NCBI RefSeq assembly: GCF_964355755.1
Contig: NC_092673.1
Span: 5,831,001-5,895,000, forward strand
Source: Antedon mediterranea
Taxonomy: Eukaryota; Echinodermata; Crinoidea; Comatulida; Antedonidae
Direction of reading: 5' to 3'
Length of the DNA: 64,000 bases
The notes under the pieces were generated by a model. It searched no databases, was not told where the DNA came from, and saw only the letters and a list, made by a program, of their open reading frames with translations. This document shows, piece after piece, positions 34,433 through 46,949 of the stretch (its first letter is position 1; every line of letters begins with the position of its first letter). Position numbers and translations under genes: made by a program.

Positions 34433-34830
34433 TCGGTTTTAACATTTAAATTAGAAGGCGGAGTTTAAACGTGAAAAGGGCAAGACAGGGTGAAGCTATA
34501 AATGATGACAGCGCGCGAATCTTTGACATTTGTTATTGGTTCAGTTTATTATGGCTGAGCATGCCTCCGTCTCTATTGCTATCATATTAATCTATTTTAT
34601 AATATCAGGGACCCCTGAAAATATCAGATATGATCAGTATTCATACTTTGACAATTTAATATCTACGTCGTCAGTAATAATTATTATTATAATGTATTCT
34701 ATATTAAAAAATCGGAAAATGGTTTTTATAGAGCCCTGTAAAATTGTAGTAATGGGGCTATTTAAAATTTTGTCGTTTAAAATATTATTTATTATTCTTA
34801 TAAAATGTATATACTTTATTTTAAAATTAA

Positions 34831-35173
34831 AGATGTATTGTCTCCCAAAATCATGAAAAATAAAGATTTTTAAAATCGGACTTTGAACAGGCCATTATGC
34901 AGTTTTAATGAAGTTGTTCACTTCCATAAGAAAAAAGAACGGGGAAAAATTATTTCACCTATAAAAAGACAAAACAAACAGTTAAATTACCCAAAAACTC
35001 ATTGGCTTCCAGACAATTTGACCATTTTTTGCTTTAAATTACATTTTTTTCAGGTAAATAATTTTTTTTTCAGACCTAATTTTTTGTGAAAGTGAATAAC
35101 TATTATGTGACATTAAAATAACATATTCAACAAAAAGATTAAAAAAAACATTTTTTCAGGGGACAATATATCT
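34831..35173. mobile_element. TTAA-type MITE, copy 2 of 3
   Basis: TTAA at 34827-34830 and 35174-35177 flank AGATGTATTGTC ... GACAATATATCT. 343 bp, non-coding, inserted in the 3.2 kb transposon. Confidence 0.7.
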
Positions 35174-35356
35174 TTAAGATAATAATAGTCATTGCAGAAA
35201 TAATGATGCTGAAAGCTGTCCGTTATTTGAAAAAAAAAACATTTAAAGAACTGACTACAAAAGATTGCTCACGTTGGTTTTATATAACAGTCATCCACCC
35301 TGCGAAACCTAATAACCTTTAACCTACAGTAGTAAGTAGGCCAGGTAGCGTGTTTG

Positions 35357-35716
35357 TTTTTTCCAGGACGAACGTGGGCAGAAGTCATGAATAATTCATT
35401 ACCTTAATTATTTTCTATTATAAAGAATTGAAAGATAGCTGATCTATTTCCTAAATATACTAAACCTAACCCTCTAAATAATCTCTCTCAACTATAAAAA
35501 TATAAACATGTACATGAAAGACCTCGAACCGAGGGCTTCAGCGTAATAGGTTAAAGCCTTTACCACTAGAACAAACATTTCGGTTGGCAAACGTTGTTTA
35601 CACTAATTATTTAATCTCTCTGCATTCTTATACAGCGCCCTCTATAATGTTCTCTATTATGTCATAATTAATCATGAATTATTCATGATTTCTGCCCACG
35701 TTCGTCCTGGAAAAAA
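35357..35716 (-). mobile_element. Inverted-repeat element enclosing a tRNA-like sequence
   Basis: Arms 'ccaggacgaacgtgggcaga' (35363-35399) and the complement (35674-35710) are about 37 bp with one or two mismatches. Inside, on the minus strand at about 35519-35576, lie an A-box-like 'tagtggtaaaggc' and a B box 'ggttcgaggtc'. A DNA-type element that carries a pol III promoter-like module. Confidence 0.55.
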
Positions 35717-37108
35717 AAATTACGCGGCCAGTTAGCCTACGTTGGCTAGGTTACAGGACTGATTGCCCATAAAACATTCGATGTATAAATATCAACACCC
35801 CAGACAGTGTAATAATGACCTTTCCAGACCGAAAACCATTCTGCCCGAAATTACGATACTCTCTCGATACAACTCCATATTTTATTAGTGGAAATGCATT
35901 TTTATTTAACATCAATCTTATCAAGCCAGCCAAAGACTGAATACGTACATTAAAAGTACAAAGAACAATGTAAACCTATAAACAATTATTTGCAATTAGC
36001 AATGTATAATAAATAAAATCAATCATGGAGAAGGTGGAAAGATTATATACACTGCCATGGGAATGGATACTTGAGAGGCGCCATATGTCAGTTGTGTGAA
36101 CACCCATATAACTATTTGGTCAAAGTTGAATTATATCTTTCGAGGGTGTAAATATATAATAATACGCAACCGAGAGTAAAATTAAATTTAACTTTTTAAC
36201 GACAATTTGCAATATCATAATCTATGGCGTACCAAACTGTCATTTATTTAGGCAACTAAAATATTTTAGTTTTTAATAGATGTAGTTAGTTTACATAGAT
36301 CTTAGGTTCCAATAGAGATATATCCCTGTTTATAACCAAGATATCTTTTCAATAAAGATATCTCTATTATTCCAATTAGAGGCAATTAATATATGTCTTA
36401 AGAGATATTTCATAGTTTTGTTCCCTTGAGTTAGGCCTATTAGCAATTTAGTATTCCTATCAAATAAACTTGGTAGGCCTATAGACGACGCAATTCCCAT
36501 GAGAATAAATAGGCCTATACTAACTATTATATTAAAATAAATGTATTAACTAAAATCATTTCATTACTACTCAACTTATCAGATGTTATCGTAAATAGTG
36601 TTGTCATTTTCTTAATCAATATTATCGGTATCGATATAAATCTTCAACCCTCTTTAATATTTATTACCAAAATTGGTAGGCATATAGGGCTACGTGTTAT
36701 ACATCAGTATAAACTGTACTTATACTCGACGCAAAGTGTTCAAGTTCCATATTAGACTGAAATGAATTTTGTCTACACAGAATGAATTTTGTCTACACAG
36801 AATGAATTTTGTCTACACAGAATAATTTTTGTCTACACAGAATACATTTTGTCGCCACAAAATGAATTTTGTCCACACAGAATTAATTTTGTCTGCACAG
36901 AATTAATTTTGTCCACACAGAATTAATTTTGTCGAGACAAAATGAAGTTTGTCAAGACAAAATTAATTTTGTCCACACAGAATAAATTTTGTCAACACAA
37001 AATGAATTTTGTGTTGAACAAAATGAATTTTGTATTGACAAAATTAATTATGTGTAGACAAAATTGTAATATTTCGACAAAATTAGCAATGTCCCATTCG
37101 GCGCCCCG

Positions 37109-37805
37109 TACTACTATGTCTTTACAACGCTACTCATGCCAGTGAGAGGGAAGGGTGATGATATGGGTGGTTTAACTGCAATAATAAAGATTTGTACATA
37201 CTATACGGCGACTGAAACCATTATCCGTCTAAAAAAATTTATATCCAACCTCTGCAGCACAGATTGAAAAAAAAATGGATCCAATTTCTGTTATGAGTAT
37301 AGAGTACTTTCCTTTACGACGCCTGAGGGAATAGACACTTGTGGAACGACACAGAGATTGGAATGTTCCATTCATTGCAAATCAATACATTTGTATAAAC
37401 GTATATTAAATCTATCAAAATAGTATTTTTTTAAGAAAATCGGCCTGTCTTCAACATTATGATACTGTACTCGAGCTGTTCAACGGGTTTTCAGCTATTA
37501 AAAACAATTATCGTAGGAGGAGATAGGAAAATGCGAAGCCTCCTCGCATTTTTGTGGCGGGTATTTTTCAAGATGGACATCCATTAGACAGTGTATACCC
37601 CTATTTGGGGCTAATTGTTGAACCTAAATTCGTTTTAATCGTCAATAACTAATTATCTAACATAATTTAATTAGTAAACAGGGTTACATCAGGTGGTTAA
37701 AATCAGTACCGAAAGTACGAACCAACTTTATATACCATCGAGTAAAAATTCTAAAAGTAAGGTGCGATTTACCGAATTTTGCCCTTACGTAAATTTATAT
37801 ATAGA
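37109..37805 (-). repeat. Repeat unit A, reverse copy (second part)
   Basis: 37360-37805 is the reverse complement of 4565-5030 (shared 'aaaatgcgaagcctcctcgc' and 'cgaaagtacgaaccaacttt'). 37111-37360 is more diverged. Non-coding. Confidence 0.6.
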
Positions 37806-39759
37806 AGAACAATCCACAAAAACTACACTCATTGTTTACAGGTAAGTTTCCATCAGGACATGTGTTGAAGCAATTTAATAAAAAATAAATAAAATATGAA
37901 ATATTAATAATTAAAAAAAATAATTAATAAAATATTAAAAAAAATCATGTTAATGAAAAAAGGGAGTGAGCTAGCGAAGTAAGCTCACCCTCTACAGTAG
38001 TACTCACAATTTTTGTATTGCCTATATAACCCCTTTTCATGTACATCTTTTAGATCTGTCTGTTTGATTTTTTGCTTGCAATTTTTGTCAATTTGTTGTC
38101 ATGTGTTGCGCACACAACACATGTGCGCATGCAACACATGTGTGCGCACGCAACACATGCCACTTGTTCATGTATATTGAGTGATAAACAGCATATTGCG
38201 ATACAAATTCTTATTGTTTAGTTTAATTAAAAACATAACTTTAAATTTACTGTTTCAACCCTTTGACGTTTATCAATGACACTATTTTTCAGAAATAAGG
38301 TTCTCGACGCAATGACAATCACAATATAATTTATTTTTTCAGGGTATCAACCTTAAAAAATAACTAAATACATAAACTTTCAGACATAAATATTTGGTGT
38401 ATCTTTGATATTATATTTGGTATCGTGTTCATTACTGTATCTCCTACAGAGAACATGCAGAGATCGATCCTTTCTTTTATTTATCTTTTAGTAAAATTAA
38501 TGACGGTTCAAAGACCAGAACACCTGTTCTAAATATCTATAACTACCACACTAATATAATAGAGATAACACTAAACATAACACACTCAATCGGAAATTAA
38601 AACTGTTTGCTAACCATTTTTTATAGAAATGATCAAAATTATTACACATTTGGGGCATACCACAATTGTTGAGTACATTTTGAATTTTACTAGTCCATTT
38701 CTGATCGTGTAATTTTACAAGGCTATCTCCCTCATTAGGGAGCCCAGCCCAGCTGTACTGTAGTTACTTTCCAGGCGAAGTTTACAGAACGTTACGCTAC
38801 AAGGGTACAAATTATGTTCCCGATCTAATTGTTCACCAATTTCTTTTAATTTACGATTAACGTTCTGTACCGTGGGATTCCTAAAATAGACATTTCATTG
38901 TAGGCCTACTTTAGGCCTACATTACTAAACAAAAAACATGCCATTTTAGTTTAGCCAACATCTTATTATAGCTAGCTAAATTAATAAATTTCTAATGTCC
39001 TGTATGTCATGATTCCAATTTTTAAAAGGAATCTAAGAGTAAAAGAAATAACCATAGGCTGGTCAGTATGACTAGCATTCATTAACAATTTTTCTACAAA
39101 CTAAAAATCAGGGTTTACATGATTAAAATTACCCAAGAAATAGTTTATATAAAAACATCAAAACTATTGCCATTCAACTAGTATAATAGTTTATTAAAGA
39201 CATGGAGTACAAATAATTTAAAATTATTGCAAAATTTTACACAAGAATTTATTATATACAAATACACCTATATACAATTGAAAACAAAAATAATCATTTG
39301 TGTATAAATTAAGATATAGAGTAGCTTGCAATATTACAAAAAAAAGTACAGGCAGAAAATTACAAAATTTATAAAATTAAAACTTTAATTTAATTGTGAA
39401 ATATCAACAACAAATTACAGACCAAAAAGTATTTTTGAAAATGGAAAGTTGGTTACATTACAGAAAGTGATAAATACAAATATAGTGATCATAATAAAAT
39501 GTAAAAATCACCAACACTCACTATATTAAAGAAATAATTTTAAAATGTAAATAAAAATAATGAACAAATTATTATGGTGTGCTATGAAAAACAATTACCC
39601 TACCAATATTAGTTACACTTCTGGTTTATGTATTAAAGATGCATCAATTTTGTTTTAATGGCTCTGGTGTAAGGAATATTCTATCTGAATCAATTTATTC
39701 ATTTTTCAACAAACATTTTCATCTGGCCATCCAATTTATACTAACAATAACCAATCACT
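37806..39759. other. Intergenic, AT-rich; one palindromic short repeat
   Basis: No gene recognised. 38100-38165 contains repeated 'gcaacacatg' words arranged as near palindromes. Otherwise AT-rich sequence only. Confidence 0.35.
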
Positions 39760-40035
39760 ATTCATTGATTTATCATTAGCAATTAACACATTGCAACTCC
39801 TCCATGTATTGATGGAAATGTTTGATGACATAAAGGTAAATCCATATTTATCTCTTTGGTTAAATGAGCAATAGAACTAAATCTGTGAGAGTAAATGGTA
39901 TTTTGTAAAATAATGTTAGGCCTATATCTAATACAGGTGCACTCCAAGGCTGCGTCCTGTCTCTATTCACATCGGATTTAAGATGTCAAACTAACTCATG
40001 TAGTATCATTAAATTTACGTATGACAAATGTCTAA
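39760..40035 (+). mobile_element. Rex1-like LINE RT fragment
   Basis: Broken plus-strand translation yields KVNPYLSLWL, NRTKSVRVNG, NTGALQGCVLS and SIIKFTYDK, corresponding to the segment around the QG motif of the LINE at 28675-32110 (KVNPYLALW, NTGAPQGCCLS). Short and dead. Confidence 0.6.
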
Positions 40036-40039
40036 ACAT

Positions 40040-41060
40040 GACTTTACTATGTCAATTGACTATGACAGTGGCAGTTTCAACAAAGTATTAAATCGCAAAT
40101 GTTTTACTGTGTTATATATAGAGTGGTATATTATTTATAAAACAAATATTTTTGAGTGAATAAAGAATGCATTTTAAAATGGTTCCTCTTTGCACCTAAC
40201 CTCTTCACCATCCCTCACCCTAATATTACATACAAAACACAAACTCAGGCTTTGTTTAAAGTTGACTCAAAAATTTGGACTCATTTTTTTTAACAAGTTT
40301 CTCTGCAGAAAACAATTCCCAGGGTGCCAATTTTAGTTCATGTTAATTTTTAGACTATATAAATCACTGTGTCTCGCTCTATAAATGACATGTAGGCCTA
40401 TTTATTTATTTATTTAATTTATTTCCTTTTATTGCATCCAGTAAACAGTGATGAAGTTGACATAAATATTTAAAAAACTTTATCAAAGATAAAAAAAAAC
40501 ATAGTATAACACAATACAAACCAAACAAGTTACTAAAATATATCATAGTCCACAAATCAGTCTTTCAATGTATCATAGTACATCCAGTAACACAAACCAA
40601 AAAAGTTACTAAAATATATCATAGTCCACAAATCAGTCTTTCAATGGCCATCATAGTACATCCAGTAACACAAACCAAAAGGGGTTCACAATTTGCTTAT
40701 CATCTCAGTTCCTGATCATTCACCAATCATTGAAAACTCCGTGGAAAGTAATGAATGTTTTTTGTGCGTTGTGTCCTGACTTTAGGGAGGGTGAACGATC
40801 TAACGCGTCGGAGCTGATGGTTGTGTGTGGGAGGTTTAGGTAAGAGAGAGTGTAATCTATGATCTTCTTTTTTCATTTATCAAAGAATTTTCTTATGCAC
40901 AGGCATATTCGAGAACTGGTCGTATCACTGCTTGATAGTATCGGAGCAGTTCCAGTCTATCTAAGCCAGACCTGATCCTGCAGTACCGACTGTACGTATA
41001 TTTGAAATCGCCATTTTTACGCTGAAATTACTGTGTATTCGAGAACCATCAGTAGGCACG
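40040..41060 (+). repeat. Repeat unit A, partial direct copy
   Basis: Matches about 5395-5830 in order, from 'gacagt(g)gcagttt' through 'aaagtattaaatc' to 'attactgtgtattcgagaac' near 41027. A foreign segment (40395-40980), including the tandem repeat at 40515-40690, is inserted. Confidence 0.55.
40515..40690. repeat. ~82 bp tandem repeat, about 2.2 copies
   Basis: The unit contains 'gttactaaaatatatcatag' and 'tccagtaacacaaaccaaa', repeated head to tail with few changes. Confidence 0.75.
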
Positions 41061-41209
41061 ATAATATTTGCATATAAATTGTAAAAACTAAAGTGGTATT
41101 TGATTTTAGAAAAAACACAGAATATTTAGTGTTTTGGATACAAGACAATGGAATGTGAAAATGATTCAGGAAAAAAGCAAACCAAAGTTTGTATTATAGA
41201 AACATAGTA

Positions 41210-41331
41210 TAAAACTGAATCCAAATAACGAGAGGCAAGCCATGATTCAATGTTTCGATGATGATGATGATCAATTAAAGATTGAAACGTTGAATCATGC
41301 CTTGCCTCTCATTATTTGTAGTCAGTTTTAT
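41210..41331. repeat. Hairpin repeat with ~46 bp arms
   Basis: 'aaaactgaatccaaataacg' at the left arm and a complementary 'attatttgtagtcagtttt' at the right; loop of about 28 bp with (gat)n. Non-coding. Confidence 0.7.
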
Positions 41332-41613
41332 AAAATGTTATTTAAACATAATCAGTGCATCTATTGTTTTTTTTTATAGAAAATTAGAATATTATGATAT
41401 AGATCATAATGCTCCTGCACTGTTTTATCAAAGTATGGTCCAGTGAATCATAAGCTATTGCTGCATTGTCTAGTTCTGTAGTTGTGCGAAGATAAAAATA
41501 AGCTCTCTACTATGGCAACCAAAGTATTATACGATGTAATATAACCGTATTAGATATATTATATATTTAGATAACTTGATAACAAGAAAAAATTACATAT
41601 TACATTACATTAA

Positions 41614-42238
41614 AGACCCCTTCCCTGCAATTTTGGACGTTTTTTGGAAAATAATACATATATATCACTTTAAAAACATTAAATCATGTCATTCCTTGTC
41701 TTAAATGTACGTTTTATGGTAAATTATGATAAAAAGTGAGAAACAATGCACTACCTAAATAGCTCGCGGCGATCGACCTCTCGTGGACGGTCTTAGGCCT
41801 AGCCTAGCTAGGCTTAGTTTTGTAGGCCTAGCTGGTAAACATCGATAACATACGAACATCGTACGCTAGCTATATACCTAGCCTGACGTTGTATAGTTGC
41901 TGCATTAATTGTCTTTCTATTTTTGCCAGACTCCGTTGATACAAATTGGGGAAAACCCGGTATTTTCGCTGAAAAGTTAGGAGTCTTCCATTTGTTTTGG
42001 CTTCACGATCGATCGAAAAGTGGGCGAATTACAGGTGAAAAACAAAAATATCAATCCGCGCGCAATGCATTTTGGGATTTATAGCGGGCCGCTATAATTA
42101 TTAGATCGATTTATTTTTCACATTTTTAACCGTTTAAAGATGAAAAAAGTTATTGCAATAGGACCATATAGTATTATTTTTACATTAAATATAGTTTGTG
42201 ATCTTAAATTAGATCTAAAAAACGTAGGGAATGGGGCT
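41614..42238 (-). mobile_element. TTAA-flanked DNA transposon, longer relative of 1523-1931
   Basis: TTAA at 41610-41613 and 42239-42242; ends AGACCCCTTCCCTG and TAGGGAATGGGGCT. Interior matches 1523-1931 in reverse orientation with extra sequence. Non-coding. Confidence 0.65.
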
Positions 42239-42364
42239 TTAAATATAATTAGATCATAGGCTAGTTTCAAGTAAAACCACTACAAAGAGACATTCTTTTC
42301 TATAGTGTAGAAAGTAATCTGTATTTTCTATTTGAAACTTGCAACACAAAACAATTTTTGATCA

Positions 42365-45300
42365 ATAGCAGGGCGGAGCCTGCCATTTACAGACTGGAAT
42401 CTCATAGCCTATTTCACCCACTGCTGTGTGAAGGCCTCCTCCAGCTGTTTCCATTTAGTTCTGTTTCTTGCCGATCTTTCCCATGTTGCCGTTTCCATGT
42501 ACGTTGTTATGTCGTCACGCCATCTTCTTTTTTGCCGTCCTCTTCTTCTTCTCCCTGTCCTCAGCTGCCATTCATTCAATCTCTTCGTCCATCTGTTGTC
42601 GTCTCTTCTGGCTATGTGTCCTGCACATCTCCATTTCAGTTCTTTGATCTTTACCATGATGTCTTTGACTTTTGTTCTTTTCCGTATCTCACTATGCTTT
42701 ACTCTGTCTCGTATTGATAGATTTACCATTTTTCTTTCCATCGCTCTTTGTGTTGTTATCAATTTTTGTTCCATCTCTTTCATTGTTGCCCATGTCTCTG
42801 CCCCATAAACTATAGTTGTTAGAACACATTGATTGTAATACACCCTTGTACACCCTGCTTCTTCGTGACATGGGAATGTCTTGGTTGGTCAGGATATGCT
42901 TGTGCATCCCGAAGCTTCTCCAACCTGCTTTTACACGTGTTACTATCTCCTCCTCTGTGGTGTTGACCATTTTTAAGGTCTGCCCCAGGTATTTGTATTT
43001 GTCAACTTTCTCAATCTGGTGATTGTCTATTGTTATTGTCTCTTGAGTCGAGAAGTTGGTCATAAATTTAGTGCATTTGTAGGCCAACCTTTTTACTTTC
43101 TTTGTTCAGGCGATTGAGCTGTTCTTCCATGTCCTTAACAGTTGTAGTTGTTAAAGCTACATCATCAGCTAACGGTTTTATCTGGGATTCTATAGTAATA
43201 CCAGCTTTTATCAAAAGAAGACACTACAACTAATGTATAATAATGGACGAATTTGTATTGTTTTATTGATGGACTATGTAGTGTATCAAACAACACATTT
43301 CCAATTGTATGTATTGTGTATGTAATTGGACAATAACAGTTTTTTTAATTTAGATTAAAAAGTTTGTTTTAATTTTATTATAAAACCAAAGGCAAATTAC
43401 TGAAAAAATGACACTGATGTGGGTATCAGTAACTGGATCTCAAAAGAGATCCAAAAAAAGCTTTTTTATTAAATAAGTTGCTACTTCAAAACTGAATGTT
43501 TATAAAATATAAATAATGGCAAAGGTGAGAAAAACTGTGAATCATAGTCATGTATGTATTGCGTGACAAGAAATCTAAGCAGGGGCCATGTAACCTGGTA
43601 ATCTAGTATTAAGTCTTTGGAGATATCGTGTCACCCTGCCTCACACCTCTCTTTATTTTGATGACTTTCGAGATGTCTTTATCGATGGGTATTTTGGCGG
43701 TTGTGTTTGTGTAGATATCTTCCAAGATGATAATGTATCCTTCTTGTATTCCAATTTTCTTCAGGGCATCAAACATATTTTTGTGTTCTATCGAGTCAAA
43801 GGCCTTCTGGTAATCTATGAATCCAAGACAGATGTTCAGTTGATATTCATTTGACTTTTTTGGTTATCCGCACTTGGCGGATAACCTCTTGTTATTGTCA
43901 GGATCTTTTTTTTTTTTTCTCTTTTTTTTTCTATTTTCTTCTTTCTTTCCACGAATTTTGTTGGTCGCATATCTCTAATTTTGGGCAACATATGATTGTA
44001 TAATTTTTTCATAAGATTGATATGTAGCTGTAGATGTGCAAGAAACTTTTTTTTTCAAATTTCGAGTCGCGCAGCGTAAGTTACGCGCGATTTTGTGAAT
44101 TTCAATGATTGATCATAGAATAAAAACTAAAAGTCATTTTGTATTGAAACTTGGTGAAAATTTAAGTCATATAATGCGCAAACTTTATATGGATTAAAAA
44201 TAGCATGTTTTACAAAAAGTTACGCGCGCACGCGCGTTTAAAATTTCAAAATGCGAAAAATCAATTTCTAATCAACTTTCTACGCGTTTCATGTCATTTT
44301 GAGCATTTCAAAAATTCCCACGCGTGCGCAATTTTTTTACGCGCGCGTGCGCACGTAGCGCAAAAACATCATTTTTTTGCTTGATTTTTGTTTTTCCTGT
44401 CTTTTTTAGAAAATTTACCAACTTTCAAACAATTTCGACTTAAAATCACGTCATACGAGCACGTAGAATTAAACAATTTACGCGCATTTTTGAAGAAAAA
44501 GTTCAAAAATTTGTCAAAATTATGCCTTTTTTTAAACAGTCATAGATTCTAAACTACGTGGTGAACTTTTTTATATTTACATATTCTGGTAGTAGATGAG
44601 TTGCAGATATCAAATCATGCATCGATGTGGCTAACCGGACATTATGACGTCATCGTATGGTCACTCGAATACAAAATATAGGATTTTTTTATTATTCGTC
44701 ATAGCTCATCACATTTAATAGAGCGCATCTCCACTTATCCGTATTCCATTGCCCTCCATTTTTTTAAATTGTCTAAGTCAATCAATTATCATTCTCATGT
44801 TTTACCATTTTTAAAATTGTGATGACGTCATCATGCTCAAAAGCGTCATTAACTTTGGTCACTTAATTTCACCTATTCTGCACTGTATGTAGTACGTATA
44901 CAGTATATAGCGTATACCGTATATACTTAGACGTGACGCAAAATAGAGAGCGCATTAACATTTTTGCAATGGCATAATAGTTTTTCTGCGCGCACTATTC
45001 CAACGTATGACGTGCACGTGGCCATTGCGCTGCGGATAACCTAACTCGTCCGTAGTGACGAGTTCAAATCTAGTGATTAGTTGGTTTACTGCTTGCAGAT
45101 GGTCTATAGTAGAATAGCCCCCTCTGAAGCCTGCTTGTTCCCTGAGCTGGTTTTGATCCAAGATGTTTCAATCGGTTTTGGATTACTTTTGTGAATATTT
45201 TGTAAACATGTGACAGAAGGCTGATTGGCCGGTATTTTTTTATGTCTGCTTTGTCTTCCTTTTTGTGGAGTAGTATGACTTTCGCTTCTTTCCAGCATCG

Positions 45301-45545
45301 TGGTATTTTCTTGGATGGCAGAATCTGGTTAAAATGTTCGGTAAGTTGGATTACTGCCTCATCACCTCCTGCTTTAATTATGTCACTTGTTAATTTATCA
45401 ATGCCTGTTGCCCATTATGGCCATGGGCTTTACGGCCTCTCTTAATTGACTTTTCCATATTTTTGAAGGGTTTTCTGCCTTAAATCGACGCGCTGGCCAG
45501 GCGTGTTGTCAATTGGTTTGCGTTCAGGTTTTCCTTCCTGACCAG
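42365..45545 (-). mobile_element. RTE-like LINE, split by a Helitron-like insertion
   Basis: Minus-strand pieces in order: 45545-45075 (KEAKVILLHKKEDKADIKK, YRPISLLSHVYKIFTKV, EQAGFRGGYSTIDHLQAV), then after the insertion 43853-43610 (CLGFIDYQKAFDSIEHKN, GVRQGDTISP), then about 400 bp of foreign sequence (43212-43610), then 43205-42409 (PLADDVALT, YKYLGQTL, TTIVYGAETW, RRRRGRQKRRWRDDI). These motifs are RTE-type RT and its C-terminus. No endonuclease remains. Frameshifted and dead. Confidence 0.75.
43861..45073 (+). mobile_element. Helitron-like non-autonomous element inside the RTE LINE
   Basis: The 5' side begins with the palindrome ggttatccgc-actt-ggcggataacc and TCTTGTTATTGTC; the 3' side has ctgcggataacc, a hairpin actcgtc...gacgagt, then caaatctag (CTAG at 45070-45073) followed by T. 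Both ends match those of the array at 21311-25612. The interior is rich in 'gcgcgcacgcgcg' words and has no gene. The split LINE frame (LQAVNQLI | KSNEYQLNIC) fixes the limits to a few bases within a T run. Confidence 0.65.
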
Positions 45546-45959
45546 CAATGTCAGCTAACTTGACTGTTACCTAAAGACAATACATAAAGACAAAACATCG
45601 ACAAAGTCTACAAAACCAACTACCACATTTGTTAATTTTTTGGTGTTTGTATCTGGAAAAAAAATGTCATATGTTTTAACATGATAACACATTGAAATAG
45701 TATCCATGTGTTATCTCTAATCAACTGCATTCAAAACATGGTTGCATTCGCCTGAACAAAGCCGAGGATTTTTTCCTAGAGCATTATATTTGTGCATTAT
45801 GGTGTACAAAATTGACACTCAGTAAATAGAAATACCTTTTGCTTCATTTGATTTATTGTGAACTTTCTGTTCAAGCTTAATTAACTCCTTTGTTTAAGTG
45901 AAACGTCACTTGTTAAATGAGAAATGCCACGTCAGAAATAATCATATATCTTCTAAAGA

Positions 45960-46020
45960 TCATAACAGCAATTCAGGCAGCTACTGCTAATTTTACATTG
46001 ATTTCCAAAACAAATATAAG
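45960..46020 (+). other. Candidate 5' UTR exon (donor end) of gene 2
   Basis: A consensus donor aag|gtgagt lies at 46020/46021, 262 bp before the acceptor gttacag at 46282 that opens gene 2's first coding exon. The upstream limit of this exon is not visible. No clear core promoter was seen. Confidence 0.35.
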
Positions 46021-46283
46021 GTGAGTTGTAAATTCATTAAAAAATAATATATATTTATATTATTAAGTCTGTATTTTATACATTTAGGCTGGGATCACTC
46101 TAGAAATAGTGGCAAAAAAAAGGGAAATAAATAATGTTGTAGTAGTCATTGCCTGTACATCCAATGCTTCTACTTTGTCTCTGCATGGAGCTATAAAATT
46201 AGCTCCATGGTCTCTGTAAACTTAATAATAATGATATAAATCATTACATCCAAGCGATTTAAAATTGGTTCTGTTGTTACAGA

Positions 46284-46944
46284 ATGGCTGCTTATTCGCA
46301 GCATAACAAGAACCATCATCGTGGATTGAAAAGAGGCAGAAAGAAGCAATCAAAACCAACTGAAGAATTTAAAAAATTCCTTGCATGTTTAAGTGATAGA
46401 TATAAAGGTGAGAAACGTCTGTGGTTAAGACTTTTGCTACAGGACCACTGCTCTGGACAGGTATTAAGTAAAGAAGATGTCCCAGCACTTAACTGGTTTA
46501 ATGAACTTAAAAGGACAGGTTGTATTAATTATAATCTTGCTGATGTCGAAATTCTGTTAGACATCGCTAAAATAACTGAAGAGAAGAAAGCGATAGATTT
46601 GATAAAACAGTTTAAAGAGAAGCATCCAAACAACAATGAAGAGTACAACTTCACCAAGGGAAAACCAATCACAGAATATCGCAAACGACTCTTTGCATCA
46701 TTAAGAAAAAATACGACAAAGGTATCAACCATGCTTGCACACTACAGCCTAGATCAGCACAGTTTTAAGAATATTTGGGATTTTGTATTCATACTTGAGA
46801 AGGAAAAACTTCTGGTGGATGAAAACAAGTCAATAGAATGTTTTGCAAAGTTCCTCGATAAAAAAGCTAGTTATATTTTTTTGGAGATGGAAAAAAACAA
46901 AGTAAAGTCCATTGTAGAAAAAGAGACCACGATTGACAGTGAGG
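46284..46944 (+). CDS. Gene 2 exon: DED-like domain
   Basis: 661 nt, the same length as gene 3's exon. Acceptor gttacag one nt before the ATG, donor gagg|gtaagc. A basic N-terminus (RGLKRGRKKQSK) precedes the DED-like core KFLACLSDRYKGEKRLWLRL, followed by the shared second half YRKRLFASLRKN / NIWDFVFILEKEKLLVDE / FAKFLDKKAS. Protein-binding adaptor by family; partner unknown. No extra TRADD-N-like exon occurs between it and the linker. Confidence 0.75.
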
Positions 46945-46949
46945 GTAAG

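Larger units (their letters stand above)
33881..37108. mobile_element. 3.2 kb DNA transposon with minisatellite inverted repeats
   Basis: Ends are CGGGGCGCCG and its complement CGGCGCCCCG, each flanked by TA (33879-33880, 37109-37110), followed inward by the matching 'gacattgctaattttgtc'. Both ends then run into arrays of a 20-bp unit (gacaaaattcattctgtgta at the left to about 34370; aatgaattttgtctacacag at the right, 36760-37060) in opposite orientation. It interrupts repeat unit A. No transposase found. It hosts nested elements at 34831-35173 and 35357-35716. Confidence 0.65.

Noticed and set aside
37815-37870. Minus-strand Cys-rich stretch (NTCPDGNLPVNNECSFCG), EGF-like look
   Set aside because: Too short, no partner exons or clear splice sites; could be chance.
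42358-42808. Cys/Ser-rich plus-strand frames of 119-126 aa
   Set aside because: Antisense shadows of the RTE-like LINE C-terminus.
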